64,000 nucleotides of DNA from Sporosarcina sp. D27 (lineage in GTDB: Bacteria; Bacillota; Bacilli; Bacillales_A; Planococcaceae): the NCBI RefSeq assembly GCF_000586555.1, contig NZ_AZUC01000060.1, positions 1 through 64,000 of the forward strand. The letters are read 5' to 3'. The translations under genes and the position numbers were made by a program. Under the pieces are notes generated by a model that ran no database searches, was not told the origin of the DNA, and saw only the letters and a list, made by a program, of their open reading frames with translations. Shown one piece after another: positions 21,228-29,708 of the stretch. The first letter of the stretch is position 1; every line of letters begins with the position of its first letter.

Positions 21228-22331
21228 ATGGCTGTCACAGAACAAATCAGAAATTGGTTCGAACACTTCCATGCAAATCCGGAAGTGAGTTGGAAAGAAC
21301 AAGAAACGACAAAGGAAATTGCACGCATTTTAACTGAGATGGATGTTCCTTATAAGACATTTGAAGATGTCACTGGAGCTATTGCAGAAATCGGAGAAGG
21401 GGACTCAGTCATAGCGGTACGCGCAGATATCGATGCCCTTTGGCAAGAGGTTGATGGTGTTTACCAAGCGAATCATTCCTGCGGTCATGATGGTCACATG
21501 GCAATGGTGTTAGGAGCACTCACTTATTTAAAGGAAGAAAACTTGGGATGCAGAATTCGCTTCATCTTCCAACCAGCAGAAGAAAAAGGGAATGGCTCAA
21601 ATGCGATGATTGACCGCGGAGCTGTAGATGAAGTGAGTTACATGTTTGGCATTCATCTGAGACCTCAAGAAGAGCTCCCGTTAGGCAAAGCTTCCGCTGC
21701 GATTCGTCACGGTGCTGCTTACTTTGTAGAAGGAACGATTAGTGGCGTGGATGCACATGGGGCGCGTCCACATCAAGGGATCAATGCCATTGATCCATTA
21801 CTTGCAATCGGTCAATTTTTGAAGACGGTGCTGTTTTCACCATATGAAGCGTATTCAGTGAAATTGACGCACGTTCAAGCCGGTGGAGAAAGTTTGAACA
21901 TTATTCCTGGCTCAGCGAAGTTTGGATTAGATATCCGCGCGCAGTCAAACGATGTGTTACAACAATTACAGGAACGGGTCGACACAGGCATTCAGCAGAT
22001 TGCAGAACTTTACACTACTAAAATCGATTTATTATGGACAGACTATACGCCGGCAGCCGAAGTGTCAGATGAAGCTGTCGCAATCGCACGAGAAGGGATT
22101 CTTGAGGTGCTTGGTGAAGAGGGGCTTGCAGCAGACGTTGTCACTTCAGGAAGTGATGATTTCCACTTCTATACAATACGCAAACCAGAGTTGAAAGCAA
22201 CGATGATAGGATTGGGGGCTGATTTAGGACCAGGGTTGCATCATCCAGCGATGACCTTCAATCGGGATGCTCTCGTAACAGGCGCCAAAATTCTTGCAGA
22301 AACGCTGAAACGTGCAAGTTTTAAAGCATAA
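21228..22331 (+). CDS. M20-family metal-dependent amidohydrolase
   Basis: 367 residues. A zinc/manganese aminoacylase or amidohydrolase similar to HipO/AbgB-type proteins. Metal and catalytic residues are in RADIDALWQEVDG, NHSCGHDGHMAM and QPAEEKGNGSNAM. A dimerisation (lid) domain occupies about 175-285. AAGGGGGATAAGGG precedes ATG. It is probably in an operon with the glycosyltransferase. Natural substrate unknown. Confidence 0.88.
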   Translation: MAVTEQIRNWFEHFHANPEVSWKEQETTKEIARILTEMDVPYKTFEDVTGAIAEIGEGDSVIAVRADIDALWQEVDGVYQANHSCGHDGHMAMVLGALTYLKEENLGCRIRFIFQPAEEKGNGSNAMIDRGAVDEVSYMFGIHLRPQEELPLGKASAAIRHGAAYFVEGTISGVDAHGARPHQGINAIDPLLAIGQFLKTVLFSPYEAYSVKLTHVQAGGESLNIIPGSAKFGLDIRAQSNDVLQQLQERVDTGIQQIAELYTTKIDLLWTDYTPAAEVSDEAVAIAREGILEVLGEEGLAADVVTSGSDDFHFYTIRKPELKATMIGLGADLGPGLHHPAMTFNRDALVTGAKILAETLKRASFKA

Positions 22332-22427
22332 GATGTTGTCGGAAAGCCATGGATATTTAAGAGGAATTAGTAATTGAAAGTTGGTATTTATTTGAAAAAA
22401 TAAACACCTTTAGCGGAGTGTCGTTGT

Positions 22428-22456
22428 TTGCAATGTGTCAAATATAGGAGTATTAT
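22428..22456 (+). promoter_or_regulatory. σA promoter of the SDR gene
   Basis: TTGCAA (22428-22433), a 17-nt spacer and TATTAT (22451-22456), followed by a 38-nt leader with AAAGGAGCGG before ATG. Confidence 0.6.
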
Positions 22457-22500
22457 TTAGATGTTAAATCTTATTATACACATACAAAGGAGCGGTTAAA

Positions 22501-23238
22501 ATGGGTAGAATGCAAGATAAAGTAGCATTTATTACAGGTGGAGCTTCAGGCATGGGCGAAATGATGGTTAAATTGTTCACAGCTGAGGGCGCTAAAGTCA
22601 TCGCTGCAGACATTAACACAGATGCACTTAAAGCTAAATGGGACGGCGTTGAAAACGTTGACTACGTAAAGCTTAACGTAACAGATGCTGACAACTGGGC
22701 AGAAGCTGTAAAAACGGCTGCTGACAAGTTCGGTAAACTTGATATCCTTATCAACTGTGCAGGTATCTCTACTGAAAAAGGTATGAACGATATTACAATT
22801 GCTGACTGGCAGCGTCTTCACGACATCAACGGATTCGGTACATTCGCTGGTATGCGCGCAGTAGTTCCTTACATGAAGGAAGCTGGACAAGGTTCAATCG
22901 TTAACATCTCTTCTTACACAGCGCTAGTTGGTATGGGCTACAACCCATATGCAGCTTCTAAAGGTTCAGTTCGTGCGATCTCTCGTGCAGCTGCAGCTGA
23001 GTTCGGTAAAGACGGAATCCGCGTAAACGCAGTATTCCCAGGCGTTATCCAAACTCCAATGGTCGCAAACCTTGAGTCTTCTAAAGCAGCACTCGAAGGC
23101 CTTATCAGAATGACACCACTTGCTCGTCTTGGACAACCTGAAGACGTAGGTAACGCGGTAATGTTCTTAGCTTCTGATGAAGCTTCTTACATCTCTGGCG
23201 CTGAACTCGTAATCGACGGTGGATTCTCAGCACGCTAA
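22501..23238 (+). CDS. Short-chain dehydrogenase/reductase
   Basis: 245 residues, classical SDR. Cofactor motif TGGASGMGEMM at about 12-22, Asp after the second strand (AADINTD) suggesting NAD(H) preference, NCAG at about 87-90, catalytic Ser (NISSYTA) and YNPYAASKGS with Tyr/Lys. Codon choice is strongly biased (gct, aac, ttc, cgt, ggt), unlike the neighbours, which suggests high expression. It has its own promoter and terminator. The substrate is not predictable: 3-oxoacyl, sugar or alicyclic alcohol oxidoreductases all share this pattern. Confidence 0.88.
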   Translation: MGRMQDKVAFITGGASGMGEMMVKLFTAEGAKVIAADINTDALKAKWDGVENVDYVKLNVTDADNWAEAVKTAADKFGKLDILINCAGISTEKGMNDITIADWQRLHDINGFGTFAGMRAVVPYMKEAGQGSIVNISSYTALVGMGYNPYAASKGSVRAISRAAAAEFGKDGIRVNAVFPGVIQTPMVANLESSKAALEGLIRMTPLARLGQPEDVGNAVMFLASDEASYISGAELVIDGGFSAR

Positions 23239-23254
23239 TTGGTGTTTAAAATAC

Positions 23255-23293
23255 AAAAGACGTCTTCTCATTTTTGAGGAGGCGTCTTTTTCT
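23255..23293 (+). terminator. Terminator of the SDR gene
   Basis: AAAAGACGTCTTCTC pairs with GAGGAGGCGTCTTTTT around a five-T loop and is followed by T residues. Confidence 0.85.
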
Positions 23294-23315
23294 TTGTAGA
23301 TGGAGGATAAACGGT

Positions 23316-23572
23316 GTTGATTATTGCAAAGATATGCTCCCAACGCTTTGTTTTTGCTCGCAAAAGCCGCCCTACGCTACGGCTTTCGCTACAGACGGAC
23401 ACTTTCCGAGGGGCTTGGTTTCAGCCAATCGAACCACGAAGAGTTCGATTGGCCGTATTTCTGCGTTCTTTGCAGAAAATAAGGCAGCCTCGTGCTCCTA
23501 ACGCTTTGCTCAGTCGGGGGTCTTCGATCTACGCTTATCCCCCAGGAGTAGTCGCCTTCCGCTCCAATCAAT
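23316..23572 (+). repeat. Long-form dispersed repeat after the SDR gene
   Basis: A 257-bp copy with GTTGATT (23316-23322) and AATCAAT (23566-23572). It contains the usual GGACACTTTCCGAGGGGCT and GGAGTAGTCGCCTTCCGC blocks plus inserted segments with ATGCTCCCAACGCTTTG and GTGCTCCTAACGCTTTGCTC, related to those in the copy at 547-790. An internal inverted repeat (CCAATCGAAC...GTTCGATTGG) marks one insert. No credible gene lies between 23294 and 23629. Confidence 0.75.
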
Positions 23573-23629
23573 GGTGTATCGTTAAATAAATTCATCATTT
23601 GTACTTCGGATAATAATAATGAGAAGTGA

Positions 23630-23980
23630 TTAAAAACGATATTGTGTCAAAATATTTTCCAGTTTGAGCGCAAGACCGAGGCTGCCTTTTACTTTTAGTT
23701 TCCCCATCATGAAAGCTGTTGTGGTGTTTAGTTTACCTGCAAGTAACTTGTAGAAATCCTCGACCTTCATCGTCAACGTACAATCCGCCTCGTCGGTCTC
23801 TTTTGTAAGAACGCTTGCCTTATTATCTGCAAATACTAATACATAATTTCTAGCTTCATCCCCAGACAAATTAAAACCATAACTCACATCCAAGCCTTGT
23901 ATAGGCGCGGAATTATCGTTCAGTTGCCGCTCAATTTCTTTCCATGTTTGTTGAAGATTTTTTTCGTAGTCGATTACCAA
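23630..23980 (-). CDS. SCP2 sterol-binding-domain protein
   Basis: 116 residues, essentially one SCP-2 lipid-binding domain: an N-terminal helix (NLQQTWKEIERQLN), strand GLDVSYGFNLSG, TLTMKVEDFYKLLAGKLNTTTAFMMGKLKVKGSLGLALKLENI at the C-terminus. Bacterial members bind fatty acyl or other hydrophobic ligands. I chose TTG 23980 because AGGAGG lies 9 nt upstream; the open frame to 24049 lacks a ribosome site. Confidence 0.82.
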   Translation of the reverse strand: MVIDYEKNLQQTWKEIERQLNDNSAPIQGLDVSYGFNLSGDEARNYVLVFADNKASVLTKETDEADCTLTMKVEDFYKLLAGKLNTTTAFMMGKLKVKGSLGLALKLENILTQYRF

Positions 23981-24181
23981 ATTTCCCAACCTCCTAAAAA
24001 TGAATAGTGGTTCACTACTAGTATAGCAAACTAATTTGGAAAAATGCACAGAGTTTACTGAAAACTTTGAAGGTGAATTAGTTAATTTGTCGAATTACAT
24101 AATAATAGTAAGAAATGGTAAGAACAATCATGAAAGCACAATAGATACTACTATTAAATCCTTTTGAGGAGGTGCTTAAGC

Positions 24182-26074
24182 ATGGAAAGATCCAAGGAAG
24201 ACCTGACAGAATTCATAGCGAGAATGCAGGAACAACAACAGCAATTATTTAAGCAAGCAAAGCAATTGGAGCTTACTCCCGAATCCATGAAAAATGTTTT
24301 GTACGAGCTCTGTGAAAATATTGCAACGATTATGCAGGCTGATCGGGTGAGTATCTGGTTGTTTAACGACGATCAAACGGTCCTAACCGAGCATTTGACA
24401 TATGCTACTGATTCAATTGCTATTCCTATCGTTCGTGAACTCAATTTCAATAATGCCAAGTTATACTTTGAAGCGATCACTAGTCAACGGGTCAATTCTG
24501 TAGATGACATCGCTACAAACGAAGCCTTTCGATCCCTACCGAGTAATTATCTCGTAGGCACTCCGATTACTTCTTTACTTGATGCATCCATCATTATGAG
24601 CCGAGGAATCGGAGGGATTCTTTGCTGTGAAACAGTAAAGAGACGTTGCTGGTCGAAACTGGACGAAGTATTCATCGCAGCAATTGCAGATATGCTGTCA
24701 TTTGTCTTCGACCGTCTAAATCGAATAGAAATGGAAAATCGTGTTCACGAATTAGCCTATACGGATTTATTAACAGGCATCGACAATGAGAATGCGTTCA
24801 TTGAAAAAGTGAATGATAAGTTACATAAGACAGGAAATGAGCTTTATGGAGCATTTTTGTATATGAAAATTGATCAGTTCACTTCGATTCAAAGCGTGCT
24901 TGGCCCTGAAGGAACAAAGATTTCCTTGAAGAAAATAGCAAATCGATTGCGTTCACTTTTTCCGGAGGGTTCCATTTTTGCGCGAATCGCTTTTGATCAT
25001 TTCATCATATTCACTGAACACAACGATAATCATGAAAAAGATGAAAATACCATGGAGCACATTCTTTCTGAGTTACGCAAACCTGTTATGATTAAAGACC
25101 AGAAGTTATTTTTGACATTTAGTTACGGGGTGTCTCTCTATCCGCAGCATGTAACCGATGCGTACGAAGGAATTCAGGCCGCTAAAATCGCACTCGATTC
25201 TTCACAGAAAATGGGGAACCGAAAGACGCGCGCGGTCTACGAACCCCTTATGTATGAACAGTGGGAAGAGGAAATGCATTCGGAGATGAATTTAGGAAAA
25301 GGGCTGGACATGAATGAGTTCCGTCTGTTTTACCAACCTCAAGTTGAAAGTTTGACTCACAAAGTGACGGGAGTCGAAGCGCTCATTCGTTGGCAACACC
25401 CTGATAAGGGAATGCTGTCACCTGCTGCGTTCATAGAAATCGCAGAGACGACTGGCCTCATTACACAAATCGATGAATGGGTAGTGAGTCAGGCGTGCCA
25501 ACAATTGAAAAGTTGGGAGCAGCAGGGTCTGGGATCATTGACGATTTCTGTAAACATTTCACCTAGACACTTCCTACATTATCAATTTCCTAAATTTTTA
25601 TACAGATGTATACAGGAATATAACATCACCCCTGCAAAACTGATTATTGAAATCACCGAGAATGTCGCCATTGAAGATTCTAAGCTAGTAGAACTCCAAA
25701 TACAAAAAGTCCAGGAATTGGGCTTTCCTATTTCGATTGACGATTTTGGGACGGGGTATTCTGCATTCCTTTACTTACAACGTTTTTCAATACAGGAAGT
25801 CAAGATTGATCGTCAATTTGTTACAAATATCGAAACCGATCCGAAAAGCCGTGCGATTGTCCGTGCGATTTTAACACTTGCGAAGAGCCTACACATGCAC
25901 ACGGTAGCTGAAGGGGTAGAAACTCTTGGTCAGATGAAAAGATTAGAGGAGCTAGGATGTTTCGAAATTCAAGGATACTATTTCAGTAAACCAGTACCTA
26001 TCGAAGAGTTGAATAGATGGTTGCTCGCGTCACCAAGATTTCCTTTTCTACACCTACCCATACAACTTGCGTAA
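24182..26074 (+). CDS. GAF–GGDEF(degenerate)–EAL c-di-GMP phosphodiesterase
   Basis: 630 residues. A GAF sensory domain at about 30-180 is followed by a GGDEF-fold domain at about 190-355 whose active-site loop is lost (FARIAFDHFIIF replaces GGDEF). An EAL domain follows at about 370-620 with GVEALIRWQHP, SIDDFGTGYSAFLYLQ, KIDRQFV and VAEGVET, so catalytic Glu/Asp residues are retained. Predicted to hydrolyse c-di-GMP to pGpG under control of a GAF ligand. I chose ATG 24182 (MERSKEDLTEF) behind GAGGAGGTG. Confidence 0.9.
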   Translation: MERSKEDLTEFIARMQEQQQQLFKQAKQLELTPESMKNVLYELCENIATIMQADRVSIWLFNDDQTVLTEHLTYATDSIAIPIVRELNFNNAKLYFEAITSQRVNSVDDIATNEAFRSLPSNYLVGTPITSLLDASIIMSRGIGGILCCETVKRRCWSKLDEVFIAAIADMLSFVFDRLNRIEMENRVHELAYTDLLTGIDNENAFIEKVNDKLHKTGNELYGAFLYMKIDQFTSIQSVLGPEGTKISLKKIANRLRSLFPEGSIFARIAFDHFIIFTEHNDNHEKDENTMEHILSELRKPVMIKDQKLFLTFSYGVSLYPQHVTDAYEGIQAAKIALDSSQKMGNRKTRAVYEPLMYEQWEEEMHSEMNLGKGLDMNEFRLFYQPQVESLTHKVTGVEALIRWQHPDKGMLSPAAFIEIAETTGLITQIDEWVVSQACQQLKSWEQQGLGSLTISVNISPRHFLHYQFPKFLYRCIQEYNITPAKLIIEITENVAIEDSKLVELQIQKVQELGFPISIDDFGTGYSAFLYLQRFSIQEVKIDRQFVTNIETDPKSRAIVRAILTLAKSLHMHTVAEGVETLGQMKRLEELGCFEIQGYYFSKPVPIEELNRWLLASPRFPFLHLPIQLA

Positions 26075-26078
26075 AATG

Positions 26079-26126
26079 AAAGATCCGGATTGTAAGCAAA
26101 ATCGCTTACAATCCGGATCTTTTTTA
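26079..26126 (+). terminator. Terminator between the EAL gene and the oxidase operon
   Basis: AGATCCGGATTGTAAGC pairs perfectly with GCTTACAATCCGGATCT and is followed by six T. It overlaps the 3' end of the convergent oxidase gene and may serve both strands. Confidence 0.9.
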
Positions 26127-27791
26127 CATTCTTCCAATTGGCCATTTGAATGGAACGGATCCAGGTGGAGAGTGCTTGATAATATCGATCATAGGTATCG
26201 TGTACGCAAACGCGATAAGTGCAATCGTAATGCCAACCCACAAATACCAGTTTTCAAGAATTTTAGGTGTAACTTGGGCATTTTCATCTTCAGCAGCAAT
26301 CGGGAATTCTTCTACTCCACGAGGTGCGAAGAATGTCAACTTAATGAAGATATAGATCATGAGCAAGATACCGATGAATAGAATTGTTCCACCGACAGCC
26401 TGAGCAAGCTGATAGCCAACCCAAGTATCGACCTGTGCACCACCTGCGTATTCTGAGTACGCAGAACGTCGTGGGCCGCCAAGAAGTCCTTGGATATGCA
26501 TTGCTGTCGACATAATCGTCATACCTACTGCCCAGATAATCGTTTGGATGATTCCGAGTTTGTTTATTTGCTTCGTTAAGCGACGTCCTGTCAAGTGAGG
26601 GACGAGCCAATACGCAATCCCGAAGTATGTCAAAAGAACTGCTGTCGCAACTGTCAAGTGGAAGTGACCTGTCACCCAAATCGTATTGTGGACAAGTGCG
26701 TTCATCTGGTGAGACGCGTTGATGATACCGCCAATGCCACCAGGGATGAAAGCAACCATTCCGACAAATGGTGCGAAGAATCGTACGTCGCCCCATGGCA
26801 ATTTCTTGAACCAACCGAAGAGACTGCTGAACCCTTTTTTGCGTCCTGTAATTTCAAACGTCGCAAAGATCGAGAATGCGGTCATCAATGAAGGAACAAC
26901 AACCATCATTGTAAGTACTACTTGGATGAACTTCCAAGTCGGATCAATACCTGGCTCTGTCAACTGGTGGTGGAACCCGACTGGAATCGAGAACAACAAC
27001 AGCAAGATGAACGCTAGACGGGCAAGTGAATCACTGAATAGTTTTCCGCCGATGATTTTCGGGATGATTGCATACCACGCCATGTAAGCAGGGAGCAACC
27101 AGAAGTACACAAGTGGGTGACCGAAGTACCAGAACAATGTACGGCTGACGAGCACGTTGATGGTTTCTGTATACCCGAGTGACCAAGGGATGAACTGAAT
27201 AACTACTGAAACCGCGACTCCGAGGGATGCAATTACCCACATAAGCATGTTAATGATTACCATGAATGCAAGTAACGGTGACTTCTCACCTTTGTGAGCT
27301 TTCTTCCATACATACAGCTGACGGAAGTTTGTAAATGCGGAAATCCAGCTTCCGACGATTACGAGCGCAAGACCTATATAAAATGCCGGATGTGCAGCAA
27401 GTGGTGCATAGAATGTATATAGTACGTTAGCTTGGCCAACTAGGATTGTGACTGCAGCCATGACTGTACCGACGAGCATCATCCAGAATGAAATCCAACC
27501 GACGTTCCGTTGCTTATCTGAAATTCCGACTGTTTTCCCCATGAGAGCAAACTGGAACCCGATGATGAAGAATGTTGTCAAGACAAGTCCAAGAATCACA
27601 CCGTGAACCGTTAGTATCGTGTAGTAGTTAATGTTGAAGGGAAGTGTGAACTTTCCAGACCGGACAAATGTCTGAAGGAGACCCATAAGTCCACCGACGA
27701 GCAATGAAACAAACGTGACATACATGAATGACATGTAGAGTCGTGCATCTTTTTTAGGGAATAAGCGAAGGTTATTTTCTGTTCCGTCCAT
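26124..27791 (-). CDS. cbaA: ba3-type cytochrome c oxidase subunit I
   Basis: 555 residues, integral membrane, about 13 helices. A heme–copper terminal oxidase of the B family. The binuclear-centre region GHPLVYFWLLPAYMAWYAI carries a CuB-ligand His, and WVTGHFHLTVATAV carries the His pair of the heme-binding helix. ILTVHGVILGLVLTTFF has the N-terminal heme His. The B family often has higher oxygen affinity. The start lies 1 nt after the subunit II stop, so translation is coupled. Confidence 0.92.
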   Translation of the reverse strand: MDGTENNLRLFPKKDARLYMSFMYVTFVSLLVGGLMGLLQTFVRSGKFTLPFNINYYTILTVHGVILGLVLTTFFIIGFQFALMGKTVGISDKQRNVGWISFWMMLVGTVMAAVTILVGQANVLYTFYAPLAAHPAFYIGLALVIVGSWISAFTNFRQLYVWKKAHKGEKSPLLAFMVIINMLMWVIASLGVAVSVVIQFIPWSLGYTETINVLVSRTLFWYFGHPLVYFWLLPAYMAWYAIIPKIIGGKLFSDSLARLAFILLLLFSIPVGFHHQLTEPGIDPTWKFIQVVLTMMVVVPSLMTAFSIFATFEITGRKKGFSSLFGWFKKLPWGDVRFFAPFVGMVAFIPGGIGGIINASHQMNALVHNTIWVTGHFHLTVATAVLLTYFGIAYWLVPHLTGRRLTKQINKLGIIQTIIWAVGMTIMSTAMHIQGLLGGPRRSAYSEYAGGAQVDTWVGYQLAQAVGGTILFIGILLMIYIFIKLTFFAPRGVEEFPIAAEDENAQVTPKILENWYLWVGITIALIAFAYTIPMIDIIKHSPPGSVPFKWPIGRM

Positions 27792-27792
27792 A

Positions 27793-28293
27793 TTAATACA
27801 CCTCTACCTTTCCGAACATCTGGTGGTGACCGATGCCGCAATATTCGTTACAGACGATTGTGAATTCGCCTTTATTTTTCATAACCGCTTCGTAGCGGCT
27901 AATATGACCAGGTTCAACCATCATATTGACATTCGTTCCGGCTACTTGGAACCCGTGGACCACGTCTTTAGAAGTAATTGTAAAGAGAACAGTGGAACCT
28001 TGTGGGACACGAATTGTTTTGACTGGTTTTTCATCTTTGTCCACACCGAAATCATAGTTGAACGCAGATGCGACCATGTTGACTTTATATTTACCGTCTG
28101 CGACTTCTGTCAGACCTAAGTTTTCAGGTTTAAACGAATCATGTGCTTCCACATTGTTTTGATCGATTGTTTCTAAGTGACTCTGTGGATGAGTTCCTTT
28201 CCAAAAAGCTGCAAATCCTATAACTAAAAGAAAAATAACTAATGATGCCATGCCAAACGTGAGCCAAACCTTCTCGTACTTGTGCAGATGCAT
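27793..28293 (-). CDS. cbaB: ba3-type cytochrome c oxidase subunit II
   Basis: 166 residues. One N-terminal membrane helix (about 15-33) and an external cupredoxin domain with the CuA site: His in DVVHGFQVAGTN and CNEYCGIGHHQMFG (two Cys, His, Met). Accepts electrons from cytochrome c. AAGGAGGCAG precedes ATG. It is the middle gene of a three-gene minus-strand operon. Confidence 0.93.
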   Translation of the reverse strand: MHLHKYEKVWLTFGMASLVIFLLVIGFAAFWKGTHPQSHLETIDQNNVEAHDSFKPENLGLTEVADGKYKVNMVASAFNYDFGVDKDEKPVKTIRVPQGSTVLFTITSKDVVHGFQVAGTNVNMMVEPGHISRYEAVMKNKGEFTIVCNEYCGIGHHQMFGKVEVY

Positions 28294-28320
28294 AATCTCT
28301 GCCTCCTTCTTCTTCTCTCG

Positions 28321-28464
28321 TTATCTTGAAATGAAAAGCCAATAAGCGCCAAACCAAGAACCAACCATTAGTAAACCGAGAATCATAACCATGATGAACG
28401 TTCCTTTTAAATCGGAAGATGCTTCTGTTGTAGGACCATCGTTGCTAGCGTGCTTTTTTGTCAT
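28321..28464 (-). CDS. Cytochrome c oxidase subunit IIa (small membrane subunit)
   Basis: 47 residues: a polar N-terminus (MTKKHASNDGPTTEASSDLK) and a single helix of about 24 residues (GTFIMVMILGLLMVGSWFGA) ending YWLFISR. Small one-helix IIa subunits accompany ba3-type oxidases and replace the missing first helix of subunit II. AAGGCGGTGAG lies before ATG. It sits 27 nt upstream of subunit II and is the first gene of the operon. Confidence 0.85.
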   Translation of the reverse strand: MTKKHASNDGPTTEASSDLKGTFIMVMILGLLMVGSWFGAYWLFISR

Positions 28465-28544
28465 TTCACTCACCGCCTTTAATAGGTGTTTGCTTAATCT
28501 ATAAGAACTACTTTTATCATATTGAATCTGAGAAATTAAAATAC

Positions 28545-28586
28545 TAGGGAATTCCCTAATACTTTCGTAGTGAACAAGAAGTTCAC
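28545..28586. promoter_or_regulatory. Two palindromes in the divergent oxidase/nagB region
   Basis: TAGGGAATTCCCTA (28545-28558) is a perfect palindrome. GTGAAC-N5-GTTCAC (28570-28586) is an inverted repeat of operator size. The regulator is not identified; the second resembles but does not match a Rex box. They could act on either divergent unit. Confidence 0.4.
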
Positions 28587-28690
28587 ACTTTGTTCATAGA
28601 CTCACCACATTTTTGACAAATGAAATGGGAACAAGACAGTTCATGTGTAGGACAGAAAGATTAGGGAATGGCTTGAGTATAGTGTGTTTG

Positions 28691-28719
28691 TTGACCAAGG
28701 TGGCACAACGCTTTACAAT
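28691..28719 (+). promoter_or_regulatory. σA promoter of nagB
   Basis: TTGACC (28691-28696), a 17-nt spacer and TACAAT (28714-28719). Leader of about 27 nt. Confidence 0.75.
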
Positions 28720-28752
28720 TAATGAAGTAAACTTCTATAAGAAAGTTGGTAG

Positions 28753-29460
28753 ATGGTCATGGAAAACATTCAAACAATTGTTGTGGATAGTAAAGAGCAA
28801 GGTGCAGAAAAGATATGCGAATTGGTACGAGAAGAATTAGTAGCAGGGCACTTACATGTGCTTGGACTGGCGACAGGAAGTACGATGGAGCCGGTATATG
28901 AAAAAATGACGGAATCGGATCTTGACTTCACGAACGTAACTGCATTTAACCTAGACGAATATATTGGTATTCCATCAACGCACAAAAATAGTTATGCGCA
29001 TTACATGAACGAATTGTTATTTTCAAAGAAGCCATTTAAAGAAACTCATATTGAAAACGGTATGGCGGAAGATCTGGACGCCGAATGCGTACGCTACGAA
29101 AAACTGTTGAAGGAAAACCCTCTTGATATCCAGTTCCTTGGAATTGGTGAGAACGGTCATATCGCATTCAACGAACCCGGTACATCTCCAGAATCTGTGA
29201 CGCACGTTGTCGAACTTACGGAATCGACAATTGCTGTGAACAGCCAGTACTTTACGGAAGATGAAACAATGCCCGTGACAGCTTTAACAATGGGGATTTC
29301 CTCAATCATGCAAGCTAAAAAGCTCATCGTGGCGGCATTCGGAGAGAAGAAACGCCCAGCGCTTGAAAAATTATTCGCAGGTGTTGTGTCAACGGAGTGG
29401 CCGGTGACGTATTTACTGGATCACCCAGATGTGACTGTTATTACAGATTTGAAATTATAA
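28753..29460 (+). CDS. nagB: Glucosamine-6-phosphate deaminase
   Basis: 235 residues. Converts glucosamine-6-P to fructose-6-P and ammonia, feeding amino sugars into glycolysis. Motifs: LGLATGSTMEPVY (phosphate loop), NLDEYIGIP (catalytic Asp region), and FLGIGENGHIAFNEPG with the catalytic His. The ATG at 28753 could be replaced by ATG 28759 (MENIQTIVV); the ribosome site is weak for both. No nagA, transporter or NagR gene is adjacent. Monocistronic. Confidence 0.94.
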   Translation: MVMENIQTIVVDSKEQGAEKICELVREELVAGHLHVLGLATGSTMEPVYEKMTESDLDFTNVTAFNLDEYIGIPSTHKNSYAHYMNELLFSKKPFKETHIENGMAEDLDAECVRYEKLLKENPLDIQFLGIGENGHIAFNEPGTSPESVTHVVELTESTIAVNSQYFTEDETMPVTALTMGISSIMQAKKLIVAAFGEKKRPALEKLFAGVVSTEWPVTYLLDHPDVTVITDLKL

Positions 29461-29478
29461 TAGAAGACGTTTGAGGGA

Positions 29479-29507
29479 AGGCTGTCCACTTGGGCAGCCT
29501 TTTTTTA
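29479..29507 (+). terminator. Terminator of nagB
   Basis: AGGCTG...CAGCCT hairpin followed by seven T. A 21-bp-period array begins 14 bp further on. Confidence 0.85.
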
Positions 29508-29520
29508 TGGGGGAGAGTGG

Positions 29521-29626
29521 GTTCTCAATCAGAACTTGGTAGTTGTCCGACAAATAAAGGATTTCTTCATCACATATAGGAATTTCTCCGACACTATACA
29601 GAGTTTCTCGATAACAAGACACAATT
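29521..29626 (+). repeat. 21-bp-period array, family A (5 units)
   Basis: Five degenerate 21-bp units, such as TCTCCGACACTATACAGAGT and TCTCGATAACAAGACACAAT (20 nt of each shown). The core TTTCTCCGACACT is shared with the larger array at 45695-46048. It lies between the nagB terminator and the 3' end of slaP, and reads in the nagB direction. Confidence 0.75.
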
Positions 29627-29708
29627 CAACGAGATGAGTAGAAGGGGAGTAGATTTATTGAACACAAAAAACCCCCGCACAACCGAAATTGTACGGGAGA
29701 TCGATTAT

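Noticed and set aside
23274-23589. Two plus-strand frames (75-91 codons) after the SDR gene
   Set aside because: They are translations of the long-form dispersed repeat, without ribosome sites, and similar spurious frames appear in its other copies.
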